A DNA stretch of 64,000 bases from Hoeflea sp038900095 (GTDB taxonomy: Bacteria > Pseudomonadota > Alphaproteobacteria > Rhizobiales > Rhizobiaceae): the NCBI RefSeq assembly GCF_038900095.1, contig NZ_JBBMQQ010000003.1, positions 124,001 to 188,000 on the forward strand, in the 5' to 3' direction. A model generated the notes under the pieces. The model did not search any database. It worked only from the letters and a program-made list of their open reading frames with translations, and was not told the DNA's origin. Positions 44,782-55,000 of the stretch are shown one piece after another. Made by a program: the position numbers and the translations under genes. The first letter of the stretch is position 1; each line of letters starts with the position of its first letter.

Positions 44782-46449
44782 CTAGTTGCCCGGCGCGACG
44801 ACGCGGAAATTGTCGGGGCGGAAGTCCATCGACTGCAGGCCGGACCAGTTCCACTCGATGTCCTTGCGCTTGCCGAAGAAGATCGCGCTCTGGTGCATGA
44901 CCGTGTAGGCAGGATCTTCACGCTCGGCGATTTCAAGCATCCGGCGGAATGCCGCGCGGCGCTGTTCGAGATCGGTCGAGGTTTCCAGCTTGATGCAGAG
45001 TTCGTTGAACTCTTCATTGGTCCATTCGCCGACCTGCTGCTGCTGGCCGTTCTGGCAATGCTGGTTGACGATGGAAGACACCGGGTCCGGGAAGGGCGCC
45101 GAGTTCGACCAGTCGCGAACCATGCGCGGGCCGCTTTCCGTATCGAAGATCTGCTGCCAGTTTTCCTTCATCTCGATCTTCACGTTGAGACCGATCTGAC
45201 GGAACGATTCAGCGTTGATCTGCGCTGTCGAAACCTGGTTGGTGTAGTAGTTGTTGAGAACCCGAAAGGTGATTTCCTCACCGTTGTAACCGGATTCCCG
45301 GACCAGCTTCCTGGCCAGTTCCATGTCGTATTCCGGCACCGTCCAGTCGGACAGGAACATGTCGCCGTAATACGACCACTGCAGACCGGCCGGCACCGCT
45401 GTGCGGCCACCCCAAAGGGTTTCAACGATGGTGTCGCGATCGATCGCGTGGGTCATGGCCTGGCGGATCTTGGGGTTCTGCATCGGGCCATTGTTCTTGT
45501 CGAACACCATCAGGCGGTGGTTGGTGATCGGGCCGCCGACAACTTCAAACTTGGCGTTGGATTCCACCGTGTTGATCTGATCCGGCGGCAGATCGGTGAT
45601 GAAATCATATTCACCCGAAAGAAGACCGTTCACGCGGCTGGCAACTTCCGGAACCACGGCAAAACGCAAGGTCTTGACCGGCGGCGTGCCGCCCCAGTAG
45701 TCGTCATGGGCTTCAAGCACGAGGATGTTGTCAGGCTTGAATTCGACAACCTTGTAAGGCCCGGTGCCGACAGGCTTCTGGGCGAAGGCAAGCCAGGATT
45801 CGGCTTCTTCATAGGCGCGCTTGGACAGGATTTCCGCGCCGTAGCGGGAGATGCGGCCTTCAAGCGTCGGGTCGGCAACAGTCGAGACAAAGCGGACTGT
45901 CATGTCGTCGACTTTTTCAACGCGGTCGAGATTGGGCCAGGCACGCTTGGCAACGGCTGCGACTTCAGCCGGAGGAACCTTGCCGCCAGCGACGGTGCTG
46001 GCGCTCGACGTAAACAGCGTCTTGCCGTCCTTGCGGGCATTGTCCTGCTCGTCGAGAAGGCCGAAACGTTCCTTGGAGAAAGTGAACACAACATCGTCGG
46101 CAGTCATCACGTCGCCATTGTGGAACTTGACGCCGGGGCGCAGCTTCAGCTCCACGGTCTTTTCGTCAATGCGCTTCCATTCGGTGGCGAGACCCGGCTT
46201 CTGCGGCAGATCAGCGTTCTGACGGTCGTAGTCAATCAGCGTTTCAAAGATCGAGTAGAAAACCCGGGCGCCGACGTTGGACTGTTCGCGCAGCACATCA
46301 AGTGCGCCGGCGTTGACGATCTGCTGGACAGCAACAGTGATTTCAGGACGCTCCTGAGCCAATGCCTGACCGGGCAAGGTGAGCATGGTTGTTGCCAGTA
46401 GATATGCGCCAATCATCATGGCGCCTTTTGGCTTGCGGCAGTGGGTCAT
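44782..46449 (-). CDS. Periplasmic solute-binding protein, family 5
   Basis: Captures the substrate for the ABC importer. Seen: 555 residues with a Sec signal peptide: a basic N-terminus, a hydrophobic stretch at about 12-25 and an ALA/Q cleavage site in GQALAQ. YDRQNADLPQKPGLATEWKR and VELKLRPGVKFHNGDVMTAD are the SBP_bac_5 signatures (PGVKFHDG type). ATG 46449 has GAGGAACGG about 8 nt upstream. Family knowledge: it binds peptides, nickel chelates, opines or sugars and cannot be assigned by sequence alone. It precedes the four importer genes with a 61-nt gap. Confidence 0.95.
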   Translation of the reverse strand: MTHCRKPKGAMMIGAYLLATTMLTLPGQALAQERPEITVAVQQIVNAGALDVLREQSNVGARVFYSIFETLIDYDRQNADLPQKPGLATEWKRIDEKTVELKLRPGVKFHNGDVMTADDVVFTFSKERFGLLDEQDNARKDGKTLFTSSASTVAGGKVPPAEVAAVAKRAWPNLDRVEKVDDMTVRFVSTVADPTLEGRISRYGAEILSKRAYEEAESWLAFAQKPVGTGPYKVVEFKPDNILVLEAHDDYWGGTPPVKTLRFAVVPEVASRVNGLLSGEYDFITDLPPDQINTVESNAKFEVVGGPITNHRLMVFDKNNGPMQNPKIRQAMTHAIDRDTIVETLWGGRTAVPAGLQWSYYGDMFLSDWTVPEYDMELARKLVRESGYNGEEITFRVLNNYYTNQVSTAQINAESFRQIGLNVKIEMKENWQQIFDTESGPRMVRDWSNSAPFPDPVSSIVNQHCQNGQQQQVGEWTNEEFNELCIKLETSTDLEQRRAAFRRMLEIAEREDPAYTVMHQSAIFFGKRKDIEWNWSGLQSMDFRPDNFRVVAPGN

Positions 46450-46647
46450 GTTCCGTTCCTCAACTTCGCATTCGTGCGTGTTTGTAAATCTCATGATCTC
46501 GCCCAAGGTCCGCGTGCGGCCCCGAAGACACGGCAACAGGTACGGCCCGTGTGTGACGTTCAGGATTCGTCTTGGTAAAGTTTTCATGACAATTCACGCT
46601 CACGGGAGCCGGCACACTCGGTGTGGGCCTGGCGATGAAGACAGCTT

Positions 46648-48117
46648 TCAGATGCGCCCGCCGCAGACCGGAATGCGCTGCCGCCCGTCATCGTCAGCAA
46701 GCAAGAGGAACTGCCTGAATTCACCGGCCCCGGCCTCGAGACGACGCTCACGGGGTTCGGGAGCCTGCTTCCCGAGTACCGCATCAAGCGGAAGGCCCGT
46801 CATCGTCGCTGGACGGTCAACTCCCAGGAGGGCCAGAACGGTCGGAACGATGTCGGTCAAATTGGCGTGGTCGTTGACGCACCCTGCCGGCATGCCCGCA
46901 CCGCCAAAGGCTAACAGCGTATTCATCTCATGGGGGTTAAGGCCGCCATGCATGCCGCCTCCGACCGGGACGTTGACCCCGGTTGTGTAAATGCCAGCGC
47001 CAGCCAAACCATGTTGATCAGCTTCAATCGACGAACGTCCAACCCAGTACAGGTCTGGCGAGCGGGGATGATCAGCGCCGACCAGAGCGCGGTCAAACGC
47101 ACCATCGATTACCGGTTCACCATTCTCGTCAGTGCCGCAGAACAAAAGTCCTGTTTCCGGCATGTCCATCAGCGCGCATCCGAGGGCTTGCAGCCGCGTC
47201 CTGTCCTGATTGATCAACGTCAATCCGGCAGCGGATCCCGGCGTCACCAGCACATCCGTGCCCGGCTCAGCCCGATATCCGGCGTCAAAGCCCTTGTCCC
47301 CAAGCGCACCAACAAGATCGAACGCGGAGGTGGTCGAGATCTGCCCATGATCGCTCATGACGATCAGCAATGTGTCTTCCGACTGGTCCGAGGCGTGGAC
47401 AGCGTCCAGGATCTTGCCGAAACTCGCATCGACATGCGCGGTCGCCAGATCAGATTCCCGGGAACCAATCTCGTGGAAATGATAGGAAGTGTCGGGCTCC
47501 GAGTACCAAATAATGGCTACATCGGGTTCCAGTTTCGGCAACACCAGCTCTGTCAGTACCTGCGTGGCGTAGGTTGCCTCATCAAGCTTTGGCGATTTCC
47601 CGGCGGGAAGCGGGCCAAAGTGCTCGATAGACTGATCAACGGCCTCGGGCGTATCCGTGTGATCCCGTCCATGGATCGAAAAAGTCCAGTGGCCATGCTC
47701 CTTGGCGCGATGATTGAGAAGCCAGGCAGACCCTGCGGATCCTGAATGCACGACAGCCAAACGCTTGCCGGCGGCAGCCAGCGCGCACCCAATGGCTTTG
47801 GCCTCTACAAACTCACCATCATGCCAGGCGTTTGCAGCTCTTATATGGGCCGCACGTGACGTGTCGAGCGGCTCTCCGCCGCTGATTGCCGGATGGAAAA
47901 AGGCGTTATTGACCACGCCATGCTGGGTCGGGTGTGATCCGGTTGCGAAACTGGTGGTGGCAACACGGGTCATGGATGGAAACACCGAACGGGCCTCGCG
48001 GTACCAAAGCGCGTCAGTCACGAAGCGGTGCAGGTTGGGTGTCAGCTCTTCTGAAATGCGGTCGGGCCGCAGCCCGTCAAAGACGGCGATGACCACACGT
48101 GCGACTTTGGTTGACAC
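46648..48117 (-). CDS. Alkaline-phosphatase-superfamily phosphodiesterase (NPP type)
   Basis: Hydrolyses a phosphodiester or phosphomonoester. Seen: 489 residues, no signal peptide, so it acts in the cytoplasm. The metal Asp14 lies in VFDGLRPDR, the nucleophile region is FPSMT (Thr50) followed by TSFATGSHPTQHG, and IVMSDHGQIS and GGMHGGLNPHEMN supply the second metal site residues. GTG 48117 has AGGAG about 9 nt upstream. It lies upstream of the importer operon on the same strand and is divergent from the TIM-barrel gene. The set suggests uptake and cleavage of a phosphodiester compound. Nucleotide pyrophosphatase is the main alternative. Confidence 0.88.
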   Translation of the reverse strand: MSTKVARVVIAVFDGLRPDRISEELTPNLHRFVTDALWYREARSVFPSMTRVATTSFATGSHPTQHGVVNNAFFHPAISGGEPLDTSRAAHIRAANAWHDGEFVEAKAIGCALAAAGKRLAVVHSGSAGSAWLLNHRAKEHGHWTFSIHGRDHTDTPEAVDQSIEHFGPLPAGKSPKLDEATYATQVLTELVLPKLEPDVAIIWYSEPDTSYHFHEIGSRESDLATAHVDASFGKILDAVHASDQSEDTLLIVMSDHGQISTTSAFDLVGALGDKGFDAGYRAEPGTDVLVTPGSAAGLTLINQDRTRLQALGCALMDMPETGLLFCGTDENGEPVIDGAFDRALVGADHPRSPDLYWVGRSSIEADQHGLAGAGIYTTGVNVPVGGGMHGGLNPHEMNTLLAFGGAGMPAGCVNDHANLTDIVPTVLALLGVDRPATMTGLPLDAVLGKQAPEPRERRLEAGAGEFRQFLLLADDDGRQRIPVCGGRI

Positions 48118-48328
48118 TGCTTTTGTCTCCTGTTTCTCGTTCCTACCCCCCTGTACCCATGCACCCGCGATACGACAGCCATGCTACAGGCGGCGGAAAA
48201 ACGTGTTTCCCCGCCAAGCTTCATCGATCCGTCACGGTTCTGATATCTGCCTGTCACATGACCAGCGGTATAGCGGACCACGCATGCGGGGCCCGATCGA
48301 CCTCGCCCAATCAAGGGAAGGCCTGGCC

Positions 48329-49147
48329 ATGAGTGATTTGCCTGTAATCGGCGCGGCGATAACAATCGCCAACTATGAAACCCATTATGATTTCATGCGT
48401 GAATTGCCGCGCGACATTGAGATTCAGGACTTTTTTGACGCCAATCTGCTCAATGGCGATTGGGCTTCAGCGGCAGCACACGCACGCAAACTGCTCGCCG
48501 GCCACGAAGGCCGCATCGGCATTCACGGCCCGTTCTGGGGCTTCAACATTGCTTCCCAGGATCCCGATGTGCGCGACATCGTCCGCCGGCGTTTTCACCA
48601 GGGTCTGGATGTCTGCGAAGCGATCGGCGCCAACCAGATGGTTATCCATTCGCCATTCTCGACCTGGGATTACAACAACCTCGACAACCTGCCGAATGCC
48701 CGCGCCTCGGTCGTTGAGCGGACACACGACACCATTGCCGACGTGGTCAAACGCGCCGAAGACATTGGCTGCGTTCTCGTCGTGGAGAACATCGAGGACG
48801 TTGATCCGCATGCCCGTGTGGAACTGGTGAAAAGCTTCGAGTCAGAGGCGATCGCAGTGTCGATCGATACGGGCCATGCCTGCTACGCGCATGGCTCTAC
48901 CGGTGCCCCTCCGGTTGACTACTACGTCGGGGCAGCAGGCAACTTGCTGCAACACGTCCACTTGCAGGACGCCGATGGTTACGCGGACCGTCACTGGAGC
49001 CTTGGCGAAGGGATCATTCGCTGGCATTCGGTGTTTGCCGCTCTCGGTGCGTTGTCGTCCAACCCGCGCCTGATCGTTGAAATCCGGGACAAATCCAAGA
49101 TCCCAGCTTCGGTTGCCTATCTGAAATCACTCGGGCTTGGGCAATAA
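48329..49147 (+). CDS. TIM-barrel sugar phosphate isomerase/epimerase family protein
   Basis: AP-endonuclease-2-like fold. Seen: 272 residues. IEIQDFFDANL, IHGPFWGFN, MVIHSPFSTWDYNN, LVVENIEDVDPH with the metal Glu, VSIDTGHACYAHG with Asp and His, and HVHLQDADGYADRHWSLGEG with the metal His/Asp set follow the family pattern closely; the final strand carries VEIRD. ATG 48329 has GGAAGG about 8 nt upstream; the frame is open further upstream without protein character. It probably processes the compound cleaved by the adjacent phosphodiesterase. Confidence 0.9.
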   Translation: MSDLPVIGAAITIANYETHYDFMRELPRDIEIQDFFDANLLNGDWASAAAHARKLLAGHEGRIGIHGPFWGFNIASQDPDVRDIVRRRFHQGLDVCEAIGANQMVIHSPFSTWDYNNLDNLPNARASVVERTHDTIADVVKRAEDIGCVLVVENIEDVDPHARVELVKSFESEAIAVSIDTGHACYAHGSTGAPPVDYYVGAAGNLLQHVHLQDADGYADRHWSLGEGIIRWHSVFAALGALSSNPRLIVEIRDKSKIPASVAYLKSLGLGQ

Positions 49148-49251
49148 TCAACACTGGCGATTTCGCCGGCATAGGGCTGGGTATCGGGTCTTGTCACAAT
49201 CGAAATAGCAACGCTATTCACGCGTAAAGACGACCGAACATCATTCGTTTT

Positions 49252-49309
49252 TTGGTTTTCGGCGGGATTTGATCCAGATGGAAAAGATCAAATCCCGCCG
49301 AAAAACCAA
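49252..49309. repeat. Long near-perfect inverted repeat
   Basis: Left arm 49252-49274 and right arm 49286-49309 pair over about 23 bp (TTGGTTTTCGGCGGG... with ...CCCGCCGAAAAACCAA) with one extra base and an 11-nt loop. A run of six T lies just outside the left arm. It falls between the 3' ends of the TIM-barrel gene and the TIR/nSTAND/RyR operon. It is longer than typical terminators and lacks a T tract after the stem in either direction, so it may be a bidirectional transcription stop, a repeat element or an island-edge mark. The surrounding 293-base gap (49148-49440) holds no convincing gene. Confidence 0.7.
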
Positions 49310-49440
49310 CATCAACAGCAAGCAACGCTGGCAGGCCGCTCATGTGGTCAAGACAGGTACGTTGCCACCGGGGAAGTGGCTCGCGCGCCGGGATGCCCTC
49401 GAGATCACGTCTGAAGTCTTGAAACTGCGCAGACCCACGA

Positions 49441-51741
49441 TCACAACACAATCGCCTCACGTTTCTCGAGCGCCGCCCACCTCGTTATGGCTTTTTGCGT
49501 CCAACTCGCGCCGTTTTCATGGTCGAAGATCATCATGTCGGCTTGGGCCAGAATACGGTCCTGCACGCGCTCTATCCCGGTCCCGTAAGCTGTCCGGTCG
49601 TGATCCAGATCTGCGTTCGATATGCCGAGCGGGCGGCAATCCACTGTGCGGATCAGATGGCCCTCTGCTTCCAACGCGCTTAACGTCTCGGTCTCGGATT
49701 CCATTCTCTTGACCGCGGCCTTGCGCGCATCTTCATCGTCTGCGACATGCTCCGCCGCAATCCTGTCCACCAAGGCGGGATCAGCCACGTTCAAGAGAAG
49801 AAGCCGCGCCGGGCGGTCCGTGCGTGCCTTCCACGCCGTGGCGAGCGCAATCGCGCCCAGACGGTCAAAGCCCGGCGCATTCGGCGTCATGATCTCAAGG
49901 TCGCAATCGGCGAGACCGGGCTCCTCCGCGATCAGCTGATTAAACGCACCGACGACATCTTCCTCGGTCTTCTTCGCATCAACTGTCAACGGGCCCACCA
50001 GCCCGATCCGTCGGCGCATGCGCCAGCATGGGGCATTATCCGCCGCCTCATACTGTTCGATGCCGCGGCTGATGGTCTCCTTGACATTGACTTCATCCTT
50101 CAGCTTTTCCGCTTCGGGCAAATCCCCGAACGGCTGGATCAACGGATGCAGCTTCTTCTCGTCATCGCGATACCCGTCGGTGCGCTGATAGCCCTCCATC
50201 GTTCGCTCTGCCATCCAGCGGTTATGCTCCCTTTCCGAGAGCTTCAGGATCAGGTCATCATCCCCCAGGGTATCATTCGCAGCCTGGCCAAACACCCGCA
50301 GGCCCGCGACCCTCCGGCCCACCGGCGGCACGAACCCGGCCGCGTAAAAGAGCTCGACCGCCGATAACGCCGCCCGGTAATTGGGTCGCTGCTCAAGATT
50401 TGACAGCTGCTCCCACGCCGTATCCGGGTCGGGCGGCTGTTTCCCAAGTGCGCGCCAGCGTTCATGAATTGCTTCCGCAAGGTCATGATAGAGCCGGTCA
50501 AGCTCCAAGTCCTCGTCATCGAGGCGCGAGCCGCCGAAAGGCACTACACCCGACGTCAGATCCCGGACGACATTCGCCGACACCGATGCCAGTGAGTCGC
50601 TACGCATGAAGATCGGCGCGCGGAGGCACATCCTCTCGGTCTGAAGCTGACGCAGCCGCATCGCGATCGCCGTGTTGCGCGTGTCGTTGCCCGTCGAGAC
50701 TACCAAGGCCGTGATCGGAAATTTCGCCTCGTCATCCAGCAGGTTTTTGACCCTGTCGGACGAACAGCATTCAAGAGCATCGAGTTCGATGAACTTCACC
50801 GTAACCCCTGCCCGCTCAAGATCGTACAGCTTCGGACGCTCGCGCCGAATTCGCGCATGCGCCCCGTCAATCTTGACATCGATGATGGTCAGCCGCAGCG
50901 GCCCGAGATTATGGTCATGGCAGCGCAGGGCGGCCTCTTCCGCAACGGCAAGGTTCACGCTGCCAAGCCCAATCAGGACAAGGTGCACATGATCCTGCGC
51001 CCGCGTCTTTGCCAGATCCGTCGGTGCCATCGACGTGATCAGCGCACGCGCAATCGTATCGGATCGCGAGATCAGCTTGGCTTTGCGGAACTTGCCAGAA
51101 AAAAGCTGCAGGTCGCGAGCCACTGATCCATCCTCGACCTGAAGGATCAGTTCCGGCATCTCATCGGTTTCCTCCCGCTCGGACAGCCAAATCTGCGCGC
51201 GCTCGACATTCTGCGCTGTGTCGCTACCGCCAAAGACAACGGCCTTCGGCCGACCAAGCGTTGGCCCCGTGGCCGTGCTCTTGGTCAGCGGCCCAACCAG
51301 CACGATGGTGTCGGGCTGCAGTGGCGCGAAACGGGTTACATTCTCTTCCGTCTCAAAGAGAGTGATTTTCTCGCGTTTATAGGTGTCGATCACGAAATCG
51401 GACGCCCCGACAATTACGATATGATCCTTACGCCACGTCGCGACGAGGCGCATAATCTGGTTGTGAAGAAAGAGCGCGGCGACACCGAAGATCGCCGAAA
51501 TCGTTGCCATGAACCCGGTAAACCGTGCGATCTCGATTTTAAGATTAAGCGGCTTTCCCTCTTCGACGACCACATACGTATAGTCACCGGTGATCGCGAG
51601 AAGCGTATGGTAGAGCGCGTCGAAGAAGTTGTGCCTAGGGTCGGCCGCATAGTACTGGCTCCACCCCCAAAGCCCCAAAACAAGCGTGACGCCGAGAAGA
51701 CCAACAGATATTGCAAGCGTCAGACGCGGAATTCTAGTCAC
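49441..51741 (-). CDS. Two-TM protein with TrkA-N-like, RyR and SLOG-like domains
   Basis: Seen: 766 residues. TM helices at about 7-27 and 70-93 enclose FFDALYHTLLAITGDYTYV, an ion-channel-like pore loop without the TVGYG filter. Two Rossmann-type units follow: HIVIVGASDF at 107 and HLVLIGLGSVNLAVAEEAA at 252-270 (TrkA-N-like). The RyR domain at about 415-560 is clear: EREHNRWMAERTMEGYQR and LHPLIQPFGDLPEAEKLKDE. A C-terminal SLOG-like domain (578-766) has IGLVGPLTVDAKKT and PGFDRLGAIALATAWKA. ATG 51741 overlaps a small ORF stop (ATGA). Last gene of the TIR operon. Inference: membrane effector or sensor gated by a nucleotide. Residue-level ligand contacts are not known. Confidence 0.85.
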   Translation of the reverse strand: MTRIPRLTLAISVGLLGVTLVLGLWGWSQYYAADPRHNFFDALYHTLLAITGDYTYVVVEEGKPLNLKIEIARFTGFMATISAIFGVAALFLHNQIMRLVATWRKDHIVIVGASDFVIDTYKREKITLFETEENVTRFAPLQPDTIVLVGPLTKSTATGPTLGRPKAVVFGGSDTAQNVERAQIWLSEREETDEMPELILQVEDGSVARDLQLFSGKFRKAKLISRSDTIARALITSMAPTDLAKTRAQDHVHLVLIGLGSVNLAVAEEAALRCHDHNLGPLRLTIIDVKIDGAHARIRRERPKLYDLERAGVTVKFIELDALECCSSDRVKNLLDDEAKFPITALVVSTGNDTRNTAIAMRLRQLQTERMCLRAPIFMRSDSLASVSANVVRDLTSGVVPFGGSRLDDEDLELDRLYHDLAEAIHERWRALGKQPPDPDTAWEQLSNLEQRPNYRAALSAVELFYAAGFVPPVGRRVAGLRVFGQAANDTLGDDDLILKLSEREHNRWMAERTMEGYQRTDGYRDDEKKLHPLIQPFGDLPEAEKLKDEVNVKETISRGIEQYEAADNAPCWRMRRRIGLVGPLTVDAKKTEEDVVGAFNQLIAEEPGLADCDLEIMTPNAPGFDRLGAIALATAWKARTDRPARLLLLNVADPALVDRIAAEHVADDEDARKAAVKRMESETETLSALEAEGHLIRTVDCRPLGISNADLDHDRTAYGTGIERVQDRILAQADMMIFDHENGASWTQKAITRWAALEKREAIVL

Positions 51742-51923
51742 TGGCGGCCTCCTGAGTTGCGCCGCGCACCGATGGCCTTTTTGGCTGCGATCTCTCGCAC
51801 ACCGGAGCGCCAGCGCCTGCCATTGCGCATTTTATATCCGTAGGTCTTGCGTATCGAAGCAAGTTCCTCCCGGTGCGTTTCTCCCGGGCAGCATATGGCA
51901 ACATACCGTCCGGGTTCAGGCAA
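51738..51923 (-). CDS. Possible small basic protein (61 residues)
   Basis: Seen: TTG 51923 to TGA 51738, with AAGGGG about 10 nt upstream; the TGA overlaps the ATG of the RyR gene (ATGA). The product is basic, with RYVAICCPGETHREELASIR and KTYGYKMRNGRRWR, and has a CC pair but no TM segment. Another overlapping minus-strand frame of 89 codons also exists. The overlap favours this one, but coding character is only moderate. It fills most of the 268-base gap between the nSTAND and RyR genes. No family recognised. Confidence 0.4.
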   Translation of the reverse strand: MPEPGRYVAICCPGETHREELASIRKTYGYKMRNGRRWRSGVREIAAKKAIGARRNSGGRQ

Positions 51924-52009
51924 ATGGGAAGGACCCCTTGGCCTTCGAATGAAACGCCGCTTAAACGAGCATCGGAACCGGAACGACGCCGCGAAAGGTC
52001 CACCCTGGC

Positions 52010-55000
52010 TTACTCATTCGCCGCATTGATCAATCGGAGTTCTTCCTGCAGGAATTCTTTCCAGAACGCACTAACCGTCATGCTGAGCGCTGTGTTTACC
52101 GCTGCCCGGGCATCCTCAATCCGTCCCGAAATCCGATAAGCCTGCGCCAGGTGCGCCCGTATTTCGGCTTGATTCGGGTCCCCGTCCCGCGCCCGCTCCA
52201 ACTCCACAATTGCCTCTTCCGTCATTCCAGACTTCAATAGCGCCCAACCGAGTGTATCAGCATAGTAGGGATTTCCAGGCTCTTTCTCGACGGCAAGTCT
52301 GGCCAAACTGAGCGCCAGATCGAGCTCAACATCAGCCACCAACAGATCGTAGGCAATAGCATTGCGATCGCGACCATGGTTTGAGTATTGCTTAACAAAG
52401 GCCTCTCCCAGTACCGGGAGCACAAAGTCCCGCCGGAACCGTGAGGCGTCTTCCTCTGACAGGTCTGAGCTTCTTGCAATGACGGTTGCGATCCGGTCCG
52501 GATCGGTTTCGTGGCGCTTCAAGTCCAGGCGGTCAAACGAGATTGAACGCCCGACACTCTCCCCGCCAAGCCGAACCCCGTTCTCCCGATCCGACACCCG
52601 GATAAGGCTTGCTTCGAGGTTGGATACGATCGGCTTGTCATTGAGCATTTCGATCATGCCATTTGGCTGGACTTCGAAGATGGCGTGAAAGAGCGACCGT
52701 CCGTAATAAACAGTTGCCGCGGCCTGCCAACGCCCTGGCGTGTCCGGGTGCTTCCAGACAACGAAAGGCCGCAGAACTTTCTGCGCTCGCTCGTGCTCGG
52801 AAGTATCTGCCGTTTCTGCAAATGGAATTTCCGAGGTACTTTCGACAATCGAGAAGCTTCCCTCGGGTCCATTCACATAATGCGTGAAAAACCGGATATA
52901 TGCCGCAACCTGGTTCCTGGTTTCGAGACTGATCGGAGCCTTGGCATTCATCTCATGGATCGGAGGCGATGTTCCGTTGAGGCGGAAAATGTTGCGTTTC
53001 CCATCCACGATAAAGGCAAAGATCCGGGCCCGAGGCCCTGCGCCAACCTGCGCCTCAACCAGCTCCGCCTTCTTATAAAATGAAAGCTCAGCCACGCGAA
53101 TATAAGACACCTCGCCGCTGGAAATCGCCTGTTCCAGCAAGCTTTTCATGTCGTCAAAAACGTCACCCTCCAGCGTCTGCCAGACTGCGGCCATCAATGG
53201 TGGCCGCACCCAGTAGACAAGCCCGTCGTCCAGCAGGTTCTTGTCGATGTTTAGCTCGCGAATTTGGGCGCGGACTTCCTCGATGTCGGCGGTGGTGGCC
53301 GATTCATCCGAAGTCTTGTCGATTTCCAGCAACTGGATTTCAGCCAGCCGCTCACCAATTGTTGGTGCAAGCTCACGCAAACGCTGGGCCAATCCGTTCT
53401 GCGAGACCTGAGCTGACGGTTTCCATTTGTCTGCGAGACCCACAAGTTCATTCTCAAGAGCATCAAACTGCGCTTTGGCCTCAAGGATCGAGCGAAAGCT
53501 CTCCTTGCGGGTCAAGTGGTAGTCCAGAAACGTCACCGTACGCACGAGGTCATCTTCCGCGAACCCGATATCCCCGTTTATGACGAGGTTGCGAAGAAGC
53601 TTAACAGAATCACTCAACAGTGTGTCTAGCTCGTCATCGCGGAGGTCCTTGAGCTTGCTGCCATCGAAAGCTGCGTCGAAGGCAAGCCTGTACGAATCGA
53701 GCGCGGCCAGTTCGTCTCCGTCGTCAACTTGATCCGCTGCAGCGTTCCAATGATGGCTGATGAGATTGTACGTTGGCCTATACGCGCCAGGCGCGATTTC
53801 GAGTAATCGCTCGACTTCAGCGATCGCGTTTTCAAATGCCTCTTGCCACGCCTCCTGGCCAAGTTTCTCAGGTCCAATGAAGAGGAGCTGTCGATAAATG
53901 TACTGGCGTTGCATGAGCCAGAAATAGGGTTCGCTTCCATTCTCTTCTTCCGTCGGCATAGCGGCCAACGAGCTTTCAACCGTGTCGGTGACTTCGTCAA
54001 AATCAAGATGCCCGTCAAAATGCATGGTCAGATCGGCATAGGCATGGGCGACTCCCGTGAAGGCAACAAGGCTTTGATCGACGTTTGGTTCCGACCGAAT
54101 GCTCTTGATGCTTTGAACCATCCGGTCTCGCTCCCAATGTGAGCGGAAACCAGTTTTGGACTGAGCTCTAGCGAGCTCCCACCGACGGAAATAGATCCAC
54201 GGTTCCCATTGTACGCGATCCGTCCACGCCATTCCGCGCGCACGGAGGTCAACCAACAGCTCTTCAGCAGCATCCAGGTCCGCCGTTGCCTGACCGAATT
54301 GGCTAGAGTCTTTGGAATAGTCGCCACGAAGCATGAGAGCCTGCATAAGATATACGCGGTGCAAGCGGTTGCTTGGATCCTGGGCGCTTAGGTCCTCCAG
54401 GAGACGGACAGCATTATCGATTTCATCAACAGCGCCGGGAACGCTCGGATCGTTCTGATTAAGACCCTGCGCTTTCAACAGGTGCAACAAAACCTGCGCT
54501 TCCGAGAGTGCCTGACCGGCAACGTCAGGCACTCCGCGCATAAACCCGAGAACATCTTCGGTGTTCTGGACAAGCTGGTTGAAGTCGATGTCAAATCGCC
54601 GATGGGCATCAATTTGAACAATTGCTTGGCCCGCGCCCCTCTGCATTTCGATGACTGTGGACGCGTATTCGACCAGGGTATTTTCAGCACTCTTGAAGCG
54701 CTCGGGTTGCTGGGCGCGCATGCGCTGGCCAATGTTGGACTCAAGCATTGAACGCTGCGCACGGAAACGTTGGTATGCCGTGTCCGCTGCTTGGAGTTGG
54801 CGCTCATACTGGAACCACTGCAGCGCAACCCGCGCGTCTTGCCTGTGTACCAGCGCCGCTTGACTGAAATATTCAGGCGCCTCGCTATCCACCAACCCCA
54901 GCTTTTCCTCCGCTATTGCAAGCCAGCGGACCGCATGATCCCGTCGCGCGCCCATCCGGTGCATCTCAGCAAGCGCGACCGCTGAGCGGAGTTCGAAGTC

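Noticed and set aside
51734..52003. 89-codon minus-strand frame overlapping the 61-codon one
   Set aside because: The 61-codon frame fits the ATGA overlap with the RyR gene; the longer frame runs 8 nt into that gene and has less consistent codon use.
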